64,000 nt of DNA. Origin: Bacteroidota bacterium. Lineage in GTDB: Bacteria > Bacteroidota > Bacteroidia > Chitinophagales > Chitinophagaceae. Made by a program: the position numbers and the translations under genes. Where the stretch lies: NCBI GenBank assembly GCA_005882315.1, contig VBAR01000001.1:1375736-1439735 (forward strand), given 5' to 3'. The notes beneath the pieces were generated by a model that was not told where the DNA came from, did no database searches, and saw only the letters and a list, made by a program, of their open reading frames with translations. Shown piece after piece: positions 9,081 through 17,751 of the stretch (positions are counted from its first letter, which is position 1; the number at the start of each line of letters is the position of its first letter).

Positions 9081-11471
9081 ATGATAAAAAACTATTTCAA
9101 ATCGGCATTCAGAAATTTTGCACGAAACAAGATTTATTCTTTCATCAACATTGCTGGTTTAAGCATCGGGCTTGCATGCGCCATGTTTATAGTTTTGTAT
9201 GTAAAAGATGAAGTAAGCTTCGACAGGTTTCATAAAAATGTAAACAATATTTACCGCATTGCCAGAAAATCAAACGGCAACAATGTAAATGGCACCACTG
9301 GTTTTTTACAGGGACCGAGGTTTACGCAAAATGTTCCCGGAATAAAATCTTTTGTTCGTGTGCAGGGCGGAGCTAAAGACATAAAAAATGAAACCGGCGT
9401 GCAGGAACAGAATGGAGTGTTACATGTTGACTCCAATTTCTTTTCTGTACTTACATTCCCTTTATTATCTGGAAGCCCTGAAACCTGTTTAACAGAACCA
9501 CATTCCATTGTATTGAACGAAGATGCCGCAAAAAAATATTTTGGCACAACCGATGCTGCCGGCAAAGTGCTGATGGTAAAAGAAGATACCAGCTTTGTTC
9601 CTTATAAAGTAACAGCCGTTGCAAAACGTTGCCCGCAAAATTCTTCCCTGCAATTTGACGTCCTGCTACCATTCAAAGTATCTGATGCTGATGCAAAGGA
9701 CACACATAACTGGTTTAATTCCTTTCTGACCACATTTGTAGTATTGGATGATAACGTAAACCAGCAAGCAGTGGAAAAACAAATGCAAAGCTTTTATGTT
9801 GCAGATGCGAAAGAAACTTTTTATGAAATGTTGAAAAATGATGGTGGCAATCCTGATGATATTCCAATGGGCACCTATTTTTTGCAACCGTATCTTGACA
9901 TGCATTTGAACACGCAACTGCCTGCGAACAATGGTTTAACTAACGCAAGCAACCCGATGTATTCCTATTTACTTTCGGGCATTGCATTGTTTGTGTTGTT
10001 GATTGCCTGTATCAATTTTGTGAACCTCACTATTGCACGGTCTGTAAAGCGGGCCAAAGAAATCGGCATCCGCAAAGTGATGGGCAGTGATAGAAAGCAA
10101 TTGATATTTCAGTTTCTCGGCGAGTCGTTTTTTCTCTGCACGGTTGCATTTCTATTAGCTATTGCCCTGGTGCAATTGTTATTGCCATTGTTTAATGAGC
10201 TTGCCAATAAAGCATTGGCCATTTCTTATTTGTTCGATGCAAAATTGATTGCAGGTTATATTGCTTTGTATATCATCACAGGTTTGCTTGCAGGTTTTTA
10301 TCCTGCATTGGTGCTATCGGGTTACAATTCCGTACAAACTTTGTATAGCCGTTTTCAGATAACAGGAAAAAATTACCTGCAAAAATCGTTGGTGGTATTG
10401 CAGTTTACGCTGGCCTCATTTTTAATCATTGCCACAGGTATAATCTATGCACAGTTTAATTTATTAACCAAAACCAACTTGGGATATGATGACAATAATC
10501 TTGTTGTTGTAAATAAAAACGGACTAAAACCTGGCGATGCTGCTGCTTTTAAAAATGAATTGCTCAAGAACCCAAACATTGCCGGCGTTAGTGTAAGGAA
10601 TGCCGGCCAATGGGGCTCAGGGACAAAAAACCCGGTTGGTTCTAGCGTATACTTTGCCGGTGAAACTGTTGATGAAAATTATTTGCCTTTATTAAAAATT
10701 CCGTTAACAGCAGGAAGAAATTTTTCAACAGCATTTCCCGCAGATGCTACACAATCTGTTATCGTGAACGAAAGTTTTGTAAAAGCGGCACACTGGAAAA
10801 ACCCGGTTGGTGAAACTTTACAGATTTTGGGAAGCAGCAATGAAACGTATCATGTAATCGGCGTGGTAAAAGATCATCACTTTGCATCATTAACCAAAAA
10901 AATAACGCCGCAATTATTTAACATGAATGGCTCATATGGAACTTATTATATCAGGATAAAACCAAACACAGCAACTTCAAGTTTAAAATGGGTACAAAAA
11001 ACATATCAGCAGTTTTACCCGATGATCCCTTATGCGTATGTATTTAAAAACGATGAAAACAGGAAACAATATGCCGATGTCGAAAAATGGAAACAGATTA
11101 TTTTATTCGGCGCATTACTTACCATATTTATTTCATGCATTGGTTTGTTTGGATTATCTGTTTTATCGGCAGAGAAAAGAATCAAAGAGATCGGCATACG
11201 CAAAGTGCTTGGTGCATCCGTGCAACATATTGCTACAACGCTTTCGACCGATTTTATAAAGCTGGTAATAATTGCTTTGGTTATTGCATCACCTTTAGCA
11301 TACACTGCAGCCAGCAAATGGTTGCAAAATTTTCCATATCGAATTACAATAAGCTGGTGGCTGTTTGCATTCGCCTCATTACTAGTTGTGTCTATTGCAT
11401 TGTTTACGGTAAGCTTCCAGGCAATCAAAGCAGCTATTGCAAACCCGGTAAAATCATTGAGAACCGAATAA
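9081..11471 (+). CDS. FtsX/MacB-type ABC permease (array member 5)
   Basis: A 796-residue ABC permease and the last member of the array. It begins 'MIKNYFKSAFRNF', has a first FtsX block around residues 300-430 ('NLTIARSVKRAKEIGIRKVMGS') and a last one with 'EKRIKEIGIRKVLGAS', and ends 'ANPVKSLRTE'. Two periplasmic domains lie between. Only 29 nt separate its stop from the DUF4097-like gene, which is followed by the ATPase and TolC-like channel. The order (permeases, surface repeat protein, ATPase, outer-membrane channel) suggests a tripartite-type machine. A membrane-fusion (HlyD/MacA-like) partner is not visible here and may lie upstream of the window. Confidence 0.93.
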   Translation: MIKNYFKSAFRNFARNKIYSFINIAGLSIGLACAMFIVLYVKDEVSFDRFHKNVNNIYRIARKSNGNNVNGTTGFLQGPRFTQNVPGIKSFVRVQGGAKDIKNETGVQEQNGVLHVDSNFFSVLTFPLLSGSPETCLTEPHSIVLNEDAAKKYFGTTDAAGKVLMVKEDTSFVPYKVTAVAKRCPQNSSLQFDVLLPFKVSDADAKDTHNWFNSFLTTFVVLDDNVNQQAVEKQMQSFYVADAKETFYEMLKNDGGNPDDIPMGTYFLQPYLDMHLNTQLPANNGLTNASNPMYSYLLSGIALFVLLIACINFVNLTIARSVKRAKEIGIRKVMGSDRKQLIFQFLGESFFLCTVAFLLAIALVQLLLPLFNELANKALAISYLFDAKLIAGYIALYIITGLLAGFYPALVLSGYNSVQTLYSRFQITGKNYLQKSLVVLQFTLASFLIIATGIIYAQFNLLTKTNLGYDDNNLVVVNKNGLKPGDAAAFKNELLKNPNIAGVSVRNAGQWGSGTKNPVGSSVYFAGETVDENYLPLLKIPLTAGRNFSTAFPADATQSVIVNESFVKAAHWKNPVGETLQILGSSNETYHVIGVVKDHHFASLTKKITPQLFNMNGSYGTYYIRIKPNTATSSLKWVQKTYQQFYPMIPYAYVFKNDENRKQYADVEKWKQIILFGALLTIFISCIGLFGLSVLSAEKRIKEIGIRKVLGASVQHIATTLSTDFIKLVIIALVIASPLAYTAASKWLQNFPYRITISWWLFAFASLLVVSIALFTVSFQAIKAAIANPVKSLRTE

Positions 11472-11500
11472 ATGAAATTTAAACCTTTAAATATTTTAAT

Positions 11501-12535
11501 ATGAAAAAGTATTTCTTTCTTTTAGTGATAAGCTGCTTTTCAATAGCATTATCCGCACAGGATAAAAACGACGCACCTTATTTAACCAAATCGTTTGCCG
11601 GTGAATCAATTAAAAATGTTGAAGCAGAAACATCAGGTGGTAGTATAACCGTGACAGGCTCAGCAGGCCAGGCGAAGGTTGAAGTATTTGTATGGCCATC
11701 TAACAAAGGTAAAAACGCTTCGTTTTCTAAGGAGGAAATACAAAAGAAACTGGATGAGGATTATAACTTAACAGTTTCTGTTGTTAACGGAAAACTTACA
11801 GCAATTGCTGAATCAAAGAAGAAAAACAATAACTGGAAGAACGCTTTATCTATTTCTTTTAAAATATATACTCCGGTAAATGTTTCTACTGAGCTAACAA
11901 CAAGCGGAGGCAGCATTCATCTTACTGATCTATCCGGCACTCAACGTTTTACTACTAGCGGTGGAAGCTTGCATGTTGATAAATTAAAGGGAAATGTAAA
12001 GGGGCGAACATCGGGTGGCAGCATTCATGCAAAAGATTGTAATGAAGACATTGATCTCACCACAAGTGGCGGCAGCATCGAAGCAGATAATTGCACCGGC
12101 AAAATAAAGCTGCTTACCTCCGGCGGCTCAATACGACTTAATAATCTAAATGGAAATATTGATGCTACTACCAGTGGAGGCAGTGTTCGCGGAGAACTTA
12201 TTAAAGGAGAGCTTTTGGCTCATACTTCGGGTGGAAATATTGATTTGCAAAAATTATCATGCAGCCTTGAAACTTCAACGAGTGGTGGAAATATTGATAT
12301 ACAAATAATCGAGCTGGGCAAATATGCTAAGATAAGTAACTCAGGAGGTAGTATTAATGCAGAAATTCCAAATAAAGGGATAGACCTGAAAGTGAAAGGA
12401 TCAAAAATTAAAACAGAAAAGCTGAGCAACTTCAGTGGATCAATTGAAGACGATGAGATAAACGGTAAACTAAACGGTGGGGGAATCCCGGTTACTATTA
12501 AAAATAGCGGTCGTATAAATCTTGTACTAAAATAA
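11501..12535 (+). CDS. DUF4097-like secreted beta-repeat protein
   Basis: A 344-residue protein with an N-terminal signal peptide (cut probably after 'LSAQ', about residue 20). From residue 44 on it is built of about ten repeats headed 'TSGGSI' (variants TSGGSL, TSGGSV, TSGGNI, NSGGSI), spaced about 17-18 residues. Such periodic G-G-S/N turns followed by beta-strand patterns suggest a right-handed parallel beta-helix or solenoid, as in DUF4097/adhesin-like proteins; the domain name is from memory of the family. It lies inside the ABC export operon, 29 nt after a permease and 47 nt before the ATPase, so it probably works with that system in the periplasm or at the surface. Function unproven. 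Confidence 0.85.
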   Translation: MKKYFFLLVISCFSIALSAQDKNDAPYLTKSFAGESIKNVEAETSGGSITVTGSAGQAKVEVFVWPSNKGKNASFSKEEIQKKLDEDYNLTVSVVNGKLTAIAESKKKNNNWKNALSISFKIYTPVNVSTELTTSGGSIHLTDLSGTQRFTTSGGSLHVDKLKGNVKGRTSGGSIHAKDCNEDIDLTTSGGSIEADNCTGKIKLLTSGGSIRLNNLNGNIDATTSGGSVRGELIKGELLAHTSGGNIDLQKLSCSLETSTSGGNIDIQIIELGKYAKISNSGGSINAEIPNKGIDLKVKGSKIKTEKLSNFSGSIEDDEINGKLNGGGIPVTIKNSGRINLVLK

Positions 12536-12582
12536 CTGGCGGCAACCGGTTAAAGCATTGCGAATAGAATAAAATAAAAACT

Positions 12583-13248
12583 ATGTTATTAAATCTGAAG
12601 AAAATCTTTAAATGGGTTAATGTAGGCGGGGCAAGAGTTTTTTTGCTGAAGGATATTGACCTTGAAGTAAAAGAAGGAGAATTTATTTCTATCATGGGGC
12701 CATCTGGTTCCGGTAAATCAACCTTGCTGAATGTAATTGGTATGCTGGATGGTTTTGATGAAGGCGAGTATCATTTCCTGCATGAGTCGGTTCATAAAAT
12801 GAAAGAGAAGCAAAGATCTGCTTTGTATAAACAGTATATCGGGTTTGTTTTTCAGCAATATCATTTGATCGATGAGCTAACTGTTTATGAAAATATTGAA
12901 ACACCTCTTATTTACCAGGATCTAAAAACTTCTGAACGTAAAGCAATGGTAGCCGATATGCTGGATCGTTTTAATATTGTTGGTAAGAAAGATCTGTTCC
13001 CAAGCCAGCTATCAGGCGGACAACAACAACTGGTAGGTATTGCGAGAGCATTGATCGCAAAACCAAAACTATTGCTCGCAGATGAACCTACAGGTAATCT
13101 CAATTCAAAACAGGGAGAAGAGATCATGGAATTATTTAAACAATTAAATAATGAGGGTGTTACCATTATCCAGGTTACTCACTCAGAAAAAAATGCAGGT
13201 TATGGCTCAAGGATAATTAGCCTGCTTGACGGAAGGATCGAAAACTAA
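12583..13248 (+). CDS. ABC transporter ATPase, MacB/LolD type
   Basis: A 221-residue stand-alone nucleotide-binding subunit. Walker A is 'GPSGSGKST' near residues 39-47, the Q-loop lies in 'GFVFQQYHLI', the signature is 'LSGGQQQ', and Walker B is 'LLLADEPTGNL', followed by the H-loop 'VTHSE'. Length and the ADEPTGNL motif place it in the MacB/LolD/FtsE group that powers FtsX-like permeases. It is the only ATPase in the 14.7-kb cluster and so is the likely energy source for all five upstream permeases. The signature 'LSGGQQQ' has Q where most relatives have R (LSGGQQQR); here L-V-G follows, a small oddity that does not affect the core motif. Confidence 0.93.
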   Translation: MLLNLKKIFKWVNVGGARVFLLKDIDLEVKEGEFISIMGPSGSGKSTLLNVIGMLDGFDEGEYHFLHESVHKMKEKQRSALYKQYIGFVFQQYHLIDELTVYENIETPLIYQDLKTSERKAMVADMLDRFNIVGKKDLFPSQLSGGQQQLVGIARALIAKPKLLLADEPTGNLNSKQGEEIMELFKQLNNEGVTIIQVTHSEKNAGYGSRIISLLDGRIEN

Positions 13249-13303
13249 TAACAATTACCGGGCTTAAAACTCCGGAAGAATAAATAATATTAAACATCAA
13301 GAT

Positions 13304-14722
13304 ATGCGGATCGTAGTTTTATTTTTTATTGTAGCAACATATTCTGTTCAACTGTATTCACAGGAAAACAAAATGACGCTGAAGCAATGTATTGAAACAG
13401 GTATAAATAATAATATACGTGTAAAACAATCGGGCTTGCAAACAGAAGCTGCGGCCATTAACAGCCAGCAGGCAAAATCTGATATGCTTCCAAACCTAAA
13501 TGGAAGTTTTGGATATGGACTTAACAAGGGACGAAATGTTGACCCACTGACCAACAGTTACATCAATCAACAACTCACATCATCCAATATTGGATTGAGC
13601 AGCGGCGTTGTTTTATTTAACGGTATGCGTCTGCAGAATTTGATCAAACAAAACAACCTGACTTATGAAGCTACCAAAATGGATCTGCAGCAATCGAAAG
13701 ATAATTTAACGCTTAATATTATTCTTGCTTACCTGCAGGTGTTAAGCAATGAAGATATTCTTGTTATAAGTAAAGGACAGGCTGATGTAACTAAAAAACA
13801 AGTGGAGAGAATGGATGTAATGGTAAAGGAAGGCGCATCTGGAAACTATTTGCTGGCAGATCTAAAAGGACAACTGGCAACTGAGGAAATTTCTATCATT
13901 AATTCTGCAAATGCTGTAGAACAAGCCAAATTGAATCTGTGCCAGTTGATGAATATCGATTATAATTCAAAACTGCAATTAGAAAGAGATGAAGCATCAT
14001 TATCTATTACAAGCTATGCGGCTAGTTCATCAGATATATATAATACAGCCTTGCAGCAGTTTGCTTTGATACGGGCAAATGAATTAAGAGTAAAAAGCGC
14101 TGAAAAAGCACTCAAGGTTTCACGATCCGGTTTTTACCCCACTATCAGCCTTAACGGAAATCTTTTCAGCAGTTATTCCAGTCTTGCAGAAACATTAACA
14201 CCAACAACAACTAATGAAGTACAAACCGGTAGTTATGTGATCATTAATGGAATTCATAACCCGGTATTAAAACAGGAGCAAAATTACTCATCAACTAAAA
14301 CAGCTTATACCAAACAGCTTAATAATAACATTGGTACTTACTTCGGGGTTAATATGCAGATACCATTATTCAATAGTTTTCAATCAAGGAACCAGGTGAA
14401 GCTATCTAATCTCAGTTTGAAGAACACAGAACTTGAATCAGAAAATTCTAAAACTCAGCTGAAACGTGAAATTGAACAGGCGCATCTTAATATGACTTCT
14501 TCCTATGACAGGTATAAAATTTTAACAGAGCAGGTCAGGGATTTTGAAGAATCATTCCGTGCTGCAGAGGTACGTTTTGAGAACGGTGTAATTAATTCTG
14601 CTGAATACCTCATCAGTAAAAATAATCTTGACAGAACAAAGGTCAATTTAACACAGGCACGGTATGAATATGTTTTCCGTACCCGTTTGCTGGATTATTT
14701 CCAGGGAGTTTTGAAGATCTAG
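13304..14722 (+). CDS. TolC-family outer membrane efflux protein
   Basis: A 472-residue outer-membrane efflux protein. There is a signal peptide ending near 'LYSQ' (residue 22). Two long alpha-helical OEP repeats follow, rich in A, Q, N and heptad-like patterns ('LKQCIETGINNNIRVKQSGLQTEAAA' region, split here as LKQCIETGI and onwards; second repeat from about residue 240 to 470). The opening 'MTLKQCIETGINNN' motif is typical of Bacteroidetes TolC proteins. It ends the ABC cluster, 55 nt after the ATPase gene, and would provide the outer-membrane duct for MacB-like export. A weak hairpin follows the stop codon. Confidence 0.92.
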   Translation: MRIVVLFFIVATYSVQLYSQENKMTLKQCIETGINNNIRVKQSGLQTEAAAINSQQAKSDMLPNLNGSFGYGLNKGRNVDPLTNSYINQQLTSSNIGLSSGVVLFNGMRLQNLIKQNNLTYEATKMDLQQSKDNLTLNIILAYLQVLSNEDILVISKGQADVTKKQVERMDVMVKEGASGNYLLADLKGQLATEEISIINSANAVEQAKLNLCQLMNIDYNSKLQLERDEASLSITSYAASSSDIYNTALQQFALIRANELRVKSAEKALKVSRSGFYPTISLNGNLFSSYSSLAETLTPTTTNEVQTGSYVIINGIHNPVLKQEQNYSSTKTAYTKQLNNNIGTYFGVNMQIPLFNSFQSRNQVKLSNLSLKNTELESENSKTQLKREIEQAHLNMTSSYDRYKILTEQVRDFEESFRAAEVRFENGVINSAEYLISKNNLDRTKVNLTQARYEYVFRTRLLDYFQGVLKI

Positions 14723-14736
14723 AATAGAACTATACC

Positions 14737-14751
14737 CCGAATCACTTTCGG
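14737..14751 (+). terminator. Weak hairpin after the ABC/TolC cluster
   Basis: A five-base-pair stem (CCGAA/TTCGG) with a five-base loop begins 15 nt after the TolC-like stop and is followed by a T-rich stretch. It could end the operon before the cupin gene, but the stem is short. Confidence 0.35.
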
Positions 14752-14773
14752 TTTCATTTACTAATTTTAGTAA

Positions 14774-15133
14774 ATGGAAAAAGTCAATCTATCCGAAAAG
14801 TTTTCTCTCTTCTCCGAATATTGGAATCCAAAGATCGCCGGTAAGCTGAATGGCCAGCAAGTAAAGCTTGTGAAGTTCAAAGGCCCATTTGTCTGGCATC
14901 ATCATGAGCAGGAGGATGAATTGTTTTATGTAGTGAAAGGAAGTTTTGATATGGAGTTCCTGGATAAAACAGTTACTGTCAATGAAGGTGAATTTATAAT
15001 AGTGCCCAGGGGTGTTGAACATAGGCCCAATGCAAAAGACGAAGTGCATGTTGTTTTGTTTGAACCAGGAACCACATTGAACACTGGAAATATTAAGAAT
15101 GAAATGACTATGGAGAATTTGGGGAGGGTTTGA
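14774..15133 (+). CDS. Small cupin-domain protein
   Basis: A 119-residue single-domain cupin. The metal-binding first motif is visible as 'WHHHEQEDELFYVVKGSF' (H-H-H...E) around residues 41-58, and the second as 'GEFIIVPRGVEHRPNA' around 74-90 with the conserved His. Such small cupins bind a metal and may act as isomerases, dioxygenases or sensors; the substrate is not evident. There is no operon partner: the next gene is convergent. An ATG at 14774 puts the first motif at the normal distance. Confidence 0.85.
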   Translation: MEKVNLSEKFSLFSEYWNPKIAGKLNGQQVKLVKFKGPFVWHHHEQEDELFYVVKGSFDMEFLDKTVTVNEGEFIIVPRGVEHRPNAKDEVHVVLFEPGTTLNTGNIKNEMTMENLGRV

Positions 15134-15180
15134 TGCTACGCTAAATATACAGACTCACCACAGTGGTGTAAAAGCATCAT

Positions 15181-15552
15181 CTACTTTCTGCCAAGTTCGA
15201 GCTTATCGAGAATAGTATTGATCGTCTTCATGCTGAATGGTTTTCTGAGAAAGTAGTTGATACCTTCTGCCTTTGCTTTTTCTTCTATCCATTTCGCTGA
15301 CTCGGCTGTCATCATAATAATTTTTATCTCTTCATCTGCGAGATGAATATTGCGAATAAAGTTTATACCTAATCCTTCCGGAAAACTATTGTCGAGAAAG
15401 ATAACAGTAGGCTTCATATAACTCAGGTATTCTTCAGCTTCGTGTAACGAATAGACAGGTAAAGTCAATATCTTCCTTGCTTCGAGCATCGGAATTAACA
15501 GACGGCCAAGGTCTTCATCATCATCAATTATCATCGCGGTTTTAGCTAACAT
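15181..15552 (-). CDS. Stand-alone response-regulator receiver
   Basis: A single receiver (CheY-like) domain of 123 residues with no output domain. Key residues are visible: acidic cluster 'IDDDED' near residues 8-13, phosphoacceptor Asp in 'IFLDNSFP', Thr in 'MMTAES' and Lys in 'LRKPF'. The start is set at the ATG at 15552 because the receiver fold begins immediately after it ('MLAKTAMIIDDDED'); 12 more codons are open upstream but overlap the stop of a possible preceding small gene. No kinase is adjacent, so it is an orphan. It may relay phosphate or act by protein contact. Confidence 0.85.
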   Translation of the reverse strand: MLAKTAMIIDDDEDLGRLLIPMLEARKILTLPVYSLHEAEEYLSYMKPTVIFLDNSFPEGLGINFIRNIHLADEEIKIIMMTAESAKWIEEKAKAEGINYFLRKPFSMKTINTILDKLELGRK

Positions 15553-15907
15553 TAGTAGGGGTCGATTAGTGTAATGTTTGCAGAACAAAAATTCGGCCTC
15601 ATTTTAATACTGGCTGTTTTTTGACTTGCCACATTCCCTTTCTTATAAGATGAGGATAATTCTCCACTATCAATAAATATTGGGGGTTTTATGTCACAGG
15701 TAAAGTTGCTACATGTAACGGGGGAAGTACTATCGTAATAGTTATATAGGAATATAAATTTCTGTTCAGTCGGCGCCTTCACAAAAAAGAGACTCCGATA
15801 AAACGGACTTAGATAAACTTTTTTTGCCACCGCATCAAGATCCGGCTGTTACTGGAAGTTTGATCGAATGAATTCAATTGCATTTTTATGCGTTCGTAAT
15901 CTATCAT
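15552..15907 (-). pseudogene. Possible frameshifted small gene before the receiver
   Basis: I do not recognise this. On the minus strand an ATG at 15907 opens a 32-codon frame ending 'MRWQKKFI'. A second frame of 92 codons (from the GTG at 15830) begins at the same A7 run (T7 on the plus strand at 15819-15825) and ends with a TAA that overlaps the receiver's ATG (TAATG). One extra A would join both into about 118 residues, directly coupled to the receiver gene. The joined product has no motif I know. Alternatives: two meaningless frames, an eroded gene, or a base missing from the assembly. Apart from this I see nothing in the roughly 480-nt stretch between the receiver and the next gene. Confidence 0.3.
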
Positions 15908-16006
15908 TGTTTTCAATTTAACAAAAAACTATTTACATACAAAAGCCAAATCAACCCGAAACTTGCTTAAAAATAAACGTCGCCGTGGTATAAATTTTAA
16001 TTTCTG

Positions 16007-16014
16007 CATCTTTG
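16007..16014 (+). promoter_or_regulatory. Candidate Bacteroidetes -7 box (CATCTTTG)
   Basis: One base from the TAnnTTTG consensus of Bacteroidetes sigma factors, 20 nt before the chosen ATG at 16035. No convincing -33 element is seen. It supports starting the downstream gene at 16035 and not 72 nt upstream, since a transcript from here would exclude the longer N-terminus. Confidence 0.35.
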
Positions 16015-16034
16015 CTTTCCCAAAAATTTGCTAT

Positions 16035-17159
16035 ATGAAAGTTGCAGTGTTAGGCGCTGGAATGGTTGGCAGTGCTATCGCAATGGATCTTGCTTCCCGT
16101 CATCATGTTTCTGCATTTGATGTAAGCAATACTAATCTCGATATGCTGAAAAAAAGAAACCCAAGAATTGAAACACAGCAGGCAGATCTCAGTGATTATT
16201 CATCTTACCCGCAACATCTTTCTTCATTTGATATAATTGTTAACGCGGTTCCGGGCTTTATGGGCTATAAAGTACTGGAAGCTTCGATCAATTGCGGAAA
16301 GAATATTGTTGATATTTCTTTTTTTCCTGAAGATGTTTTGCAACTGGATAAACTGGCAAAAGAAAAAAGGGTTACAGTTATTACTGATTGTGGCGTAGCA
16401 CCAGGTATGAGCAATTTCATTGTCGGCCGATATAATGAAGAAATGAAAATTGATGCGATTGAAATATATGTCGGTGGTTTACCGAAAGTGAGAAAGAAAC
16501 CATTTCAATACAAAGCTCCGTTTTCACCGGCAGATGTAATTGAAGAATACATAAGACCAGCAAGGTTAATGGAAAATGGGTTTATTTTTACCAAGCCTGC
16601 TTTAAGCGAAGTAGAGTGGTTGCAGTTTGATGAAGTAGGCACATTGGAAGCATTTAACACAGATGGGTTGCGTTCTTTATTATATACAATGCCACATATC
16701 AAAAACCAAAAAGAGAAAACAATGCGATATCCGGGTCATGTTGATATAATTATTTCTTTGAAGGAAAGTAATTTCTTTAGTGAAAAGCCGATCCAGGTAA
16801 ATGGAGTAGAAATTTCACCTTTAAAAGTCACTTCACAGATTTTATTTAATGAATGGAAGTTGGGCCTGGAAGAAGAAGAACTGACTGTGATGAAAGTGAT
16901 ATTGCATGGAGAAGGTAAAACGATTGAGTGGAGCCTGCTTGATTATTACGACAAGGAAACAAAAACATCCTCTATGGCACGTACTACAGGATACACCTGT
17001 ACCGCTGTTGTGAACTTACTGGCGCAAGATCTTTTTTCAGAGAAAGGAGTTTTTCCACCTGAACTGGTTGGTAAATATAAAAACTGTTTTGATTTTGTGT
17101 TGAATTACCTGAATGAAAGAAATGTAAACTGGAAAACAAAAACAATAGGCAATTCATGA
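16035..17159 (+). CDS. Saccharopine dehydrogenase-like oxidoreductase
   Basis: A 374-residue NAD(P)-dependent enzyme of the saccharopine dehydrogenase/reductase family. A Rossmann dinucleotide motif 'GAGMVGSAIA' lies right at the N-terminus (residues 7-16); the middle carries 'DCGVAPGMSNFIVGR', typical of the family, followed by the C-terminal alpha/beta catalytic domain. Members cleave or form saccharopine in lysine metabolism or act on related imino acids. The start at 16035 is preferred over the upstream frame (15963) because the Rossmann strand must begin near the N-terminus and a promoter-like box lies between the two starts. It converges on the SRPBCC gene; no pathway partner is adjacent. 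Confidence 0.85.
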   Translation: MKVAVLGAGMVGSAIAMDLASRHHVSAFDVSNTNLDMLKKRNPRIETQQADLSDYSSYPQHLSSFDIIVNAVPGFMGYKVLEASINCGKNIVDISFFPEDVLQLDKLAKEKRVTVITDCGVAPGMSNFIVGRYNEEMKIDAIEIYVGGLPKVRKKPFQYKAPFSPADVIEEYIRPARLMENGFIFTKPALSEVEWLQFDEVGTLEAFNTDGLRSLLYTMPHIKNQKEKTMRYPGHVDIIISLKESNFFSEKPIQVNGVEISPLKVTSQILFNEWKLGLEEEELTVMKVILHGEGKTIEWSLLDYYDKETKTSSMARTTGYTCTAVVNLLAQDLFSEKGVFPPELVGKYKNCFDFVLNYLNERNVNWKTKTIGNS

Positions 17160-17178
17160 AATTCAGATCGATCTGCGA

Positions 17179-17697
17179 TTATGCTTCACACATTTTTTTC
17201 AAATTACGCAGTCCTGCTTCAAACTGTTGATTGAGTTGTTTATTGATCATCGGACCCATCAATCTCGCCATTGGCCAGGGTAATTCACCACTGTTTTGCC
17301 AGGTTACTTTTACTTCGCTGCCATCGCCCCACTCTTCAAACAACCAGTTATCTTTTGCTTTGCTGCTCCATGGTTTTATAAATTCCAGATCGAAGTGAAT
17401 ATGTTTGTCGTCAATAGAATTGAGAGTTAAAAATCCGACCCCTGTTTTCTTTCCCACCCATCCATATTTATGTCCGGGTGTTTTGGGTGTACCCGTTATC
17501 GTTCCTTTGGCTGTCGGATCCGCCTGCTGCCAGGGATTCCATTGACTGTAAAAATTAAGATTGCCAACTTTGTCCATTACTTCGGCCACTGATTTTTTTA
17601 TGATCGTTGTTTTTTCAACCATGAACTTTGAAGGCATTAAGTAAGCAAGCAGTAAAATGCCGAGGATAATACCTAAAATAATATACACTACTAACAT
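17179..17697 (-). CDS. SRPBCC-family membrane-anchored protein
   Basis: A 172-residue protein with one N-terminal transmembrane helix (residues 2-22, 'VVYIILGIILGILLLAYLM'), followed by an SRPBCC (polyketide cyclase/START-like) fold. Indicative sequence is 'SVAEVMDKVGNLNFYSQWNPWQ' (given here in part: SVAEVMDKV, FYSQWNPW) and later 'KVTWQNSGEL'. Such domains bind hydrophobic ligands; ligand unknown. It lies 54 nt after the M23 peptidase gene on the same strand and may be the last gene of the ABC/peptidase operon. Confidence 0.82.
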   Translation of the reverse strand: MLVVYIILGIILGILLLAYLMPSKFMVEKTTIIKKSVAEVMDKVGNLNFYSQWNPWQQADPTAKGTITGTPKTPGHKYGWVGKKTGVGFLTLNSIDDKHIHFDLEFIKPWSSKAKDNWLFEEWGDGSEVKVTWQNSGELPWPMARLMGPMINKQLNQQFEAGLRNLKKMCEA

Positions 17698-17751
17698 AGC
17701 CTTGTTTTTTGAAAGTTAAACAATAATGCCCGGACTAAAAACCTTTTTCCA

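Noticed and set aside
15963-16034. Upstream 24-codon extension of the saccharopine-dehydrogenase-like gene
   Set aside because: Rossmann motif begins at 16035 and a promoter-like box lies inside the extension.
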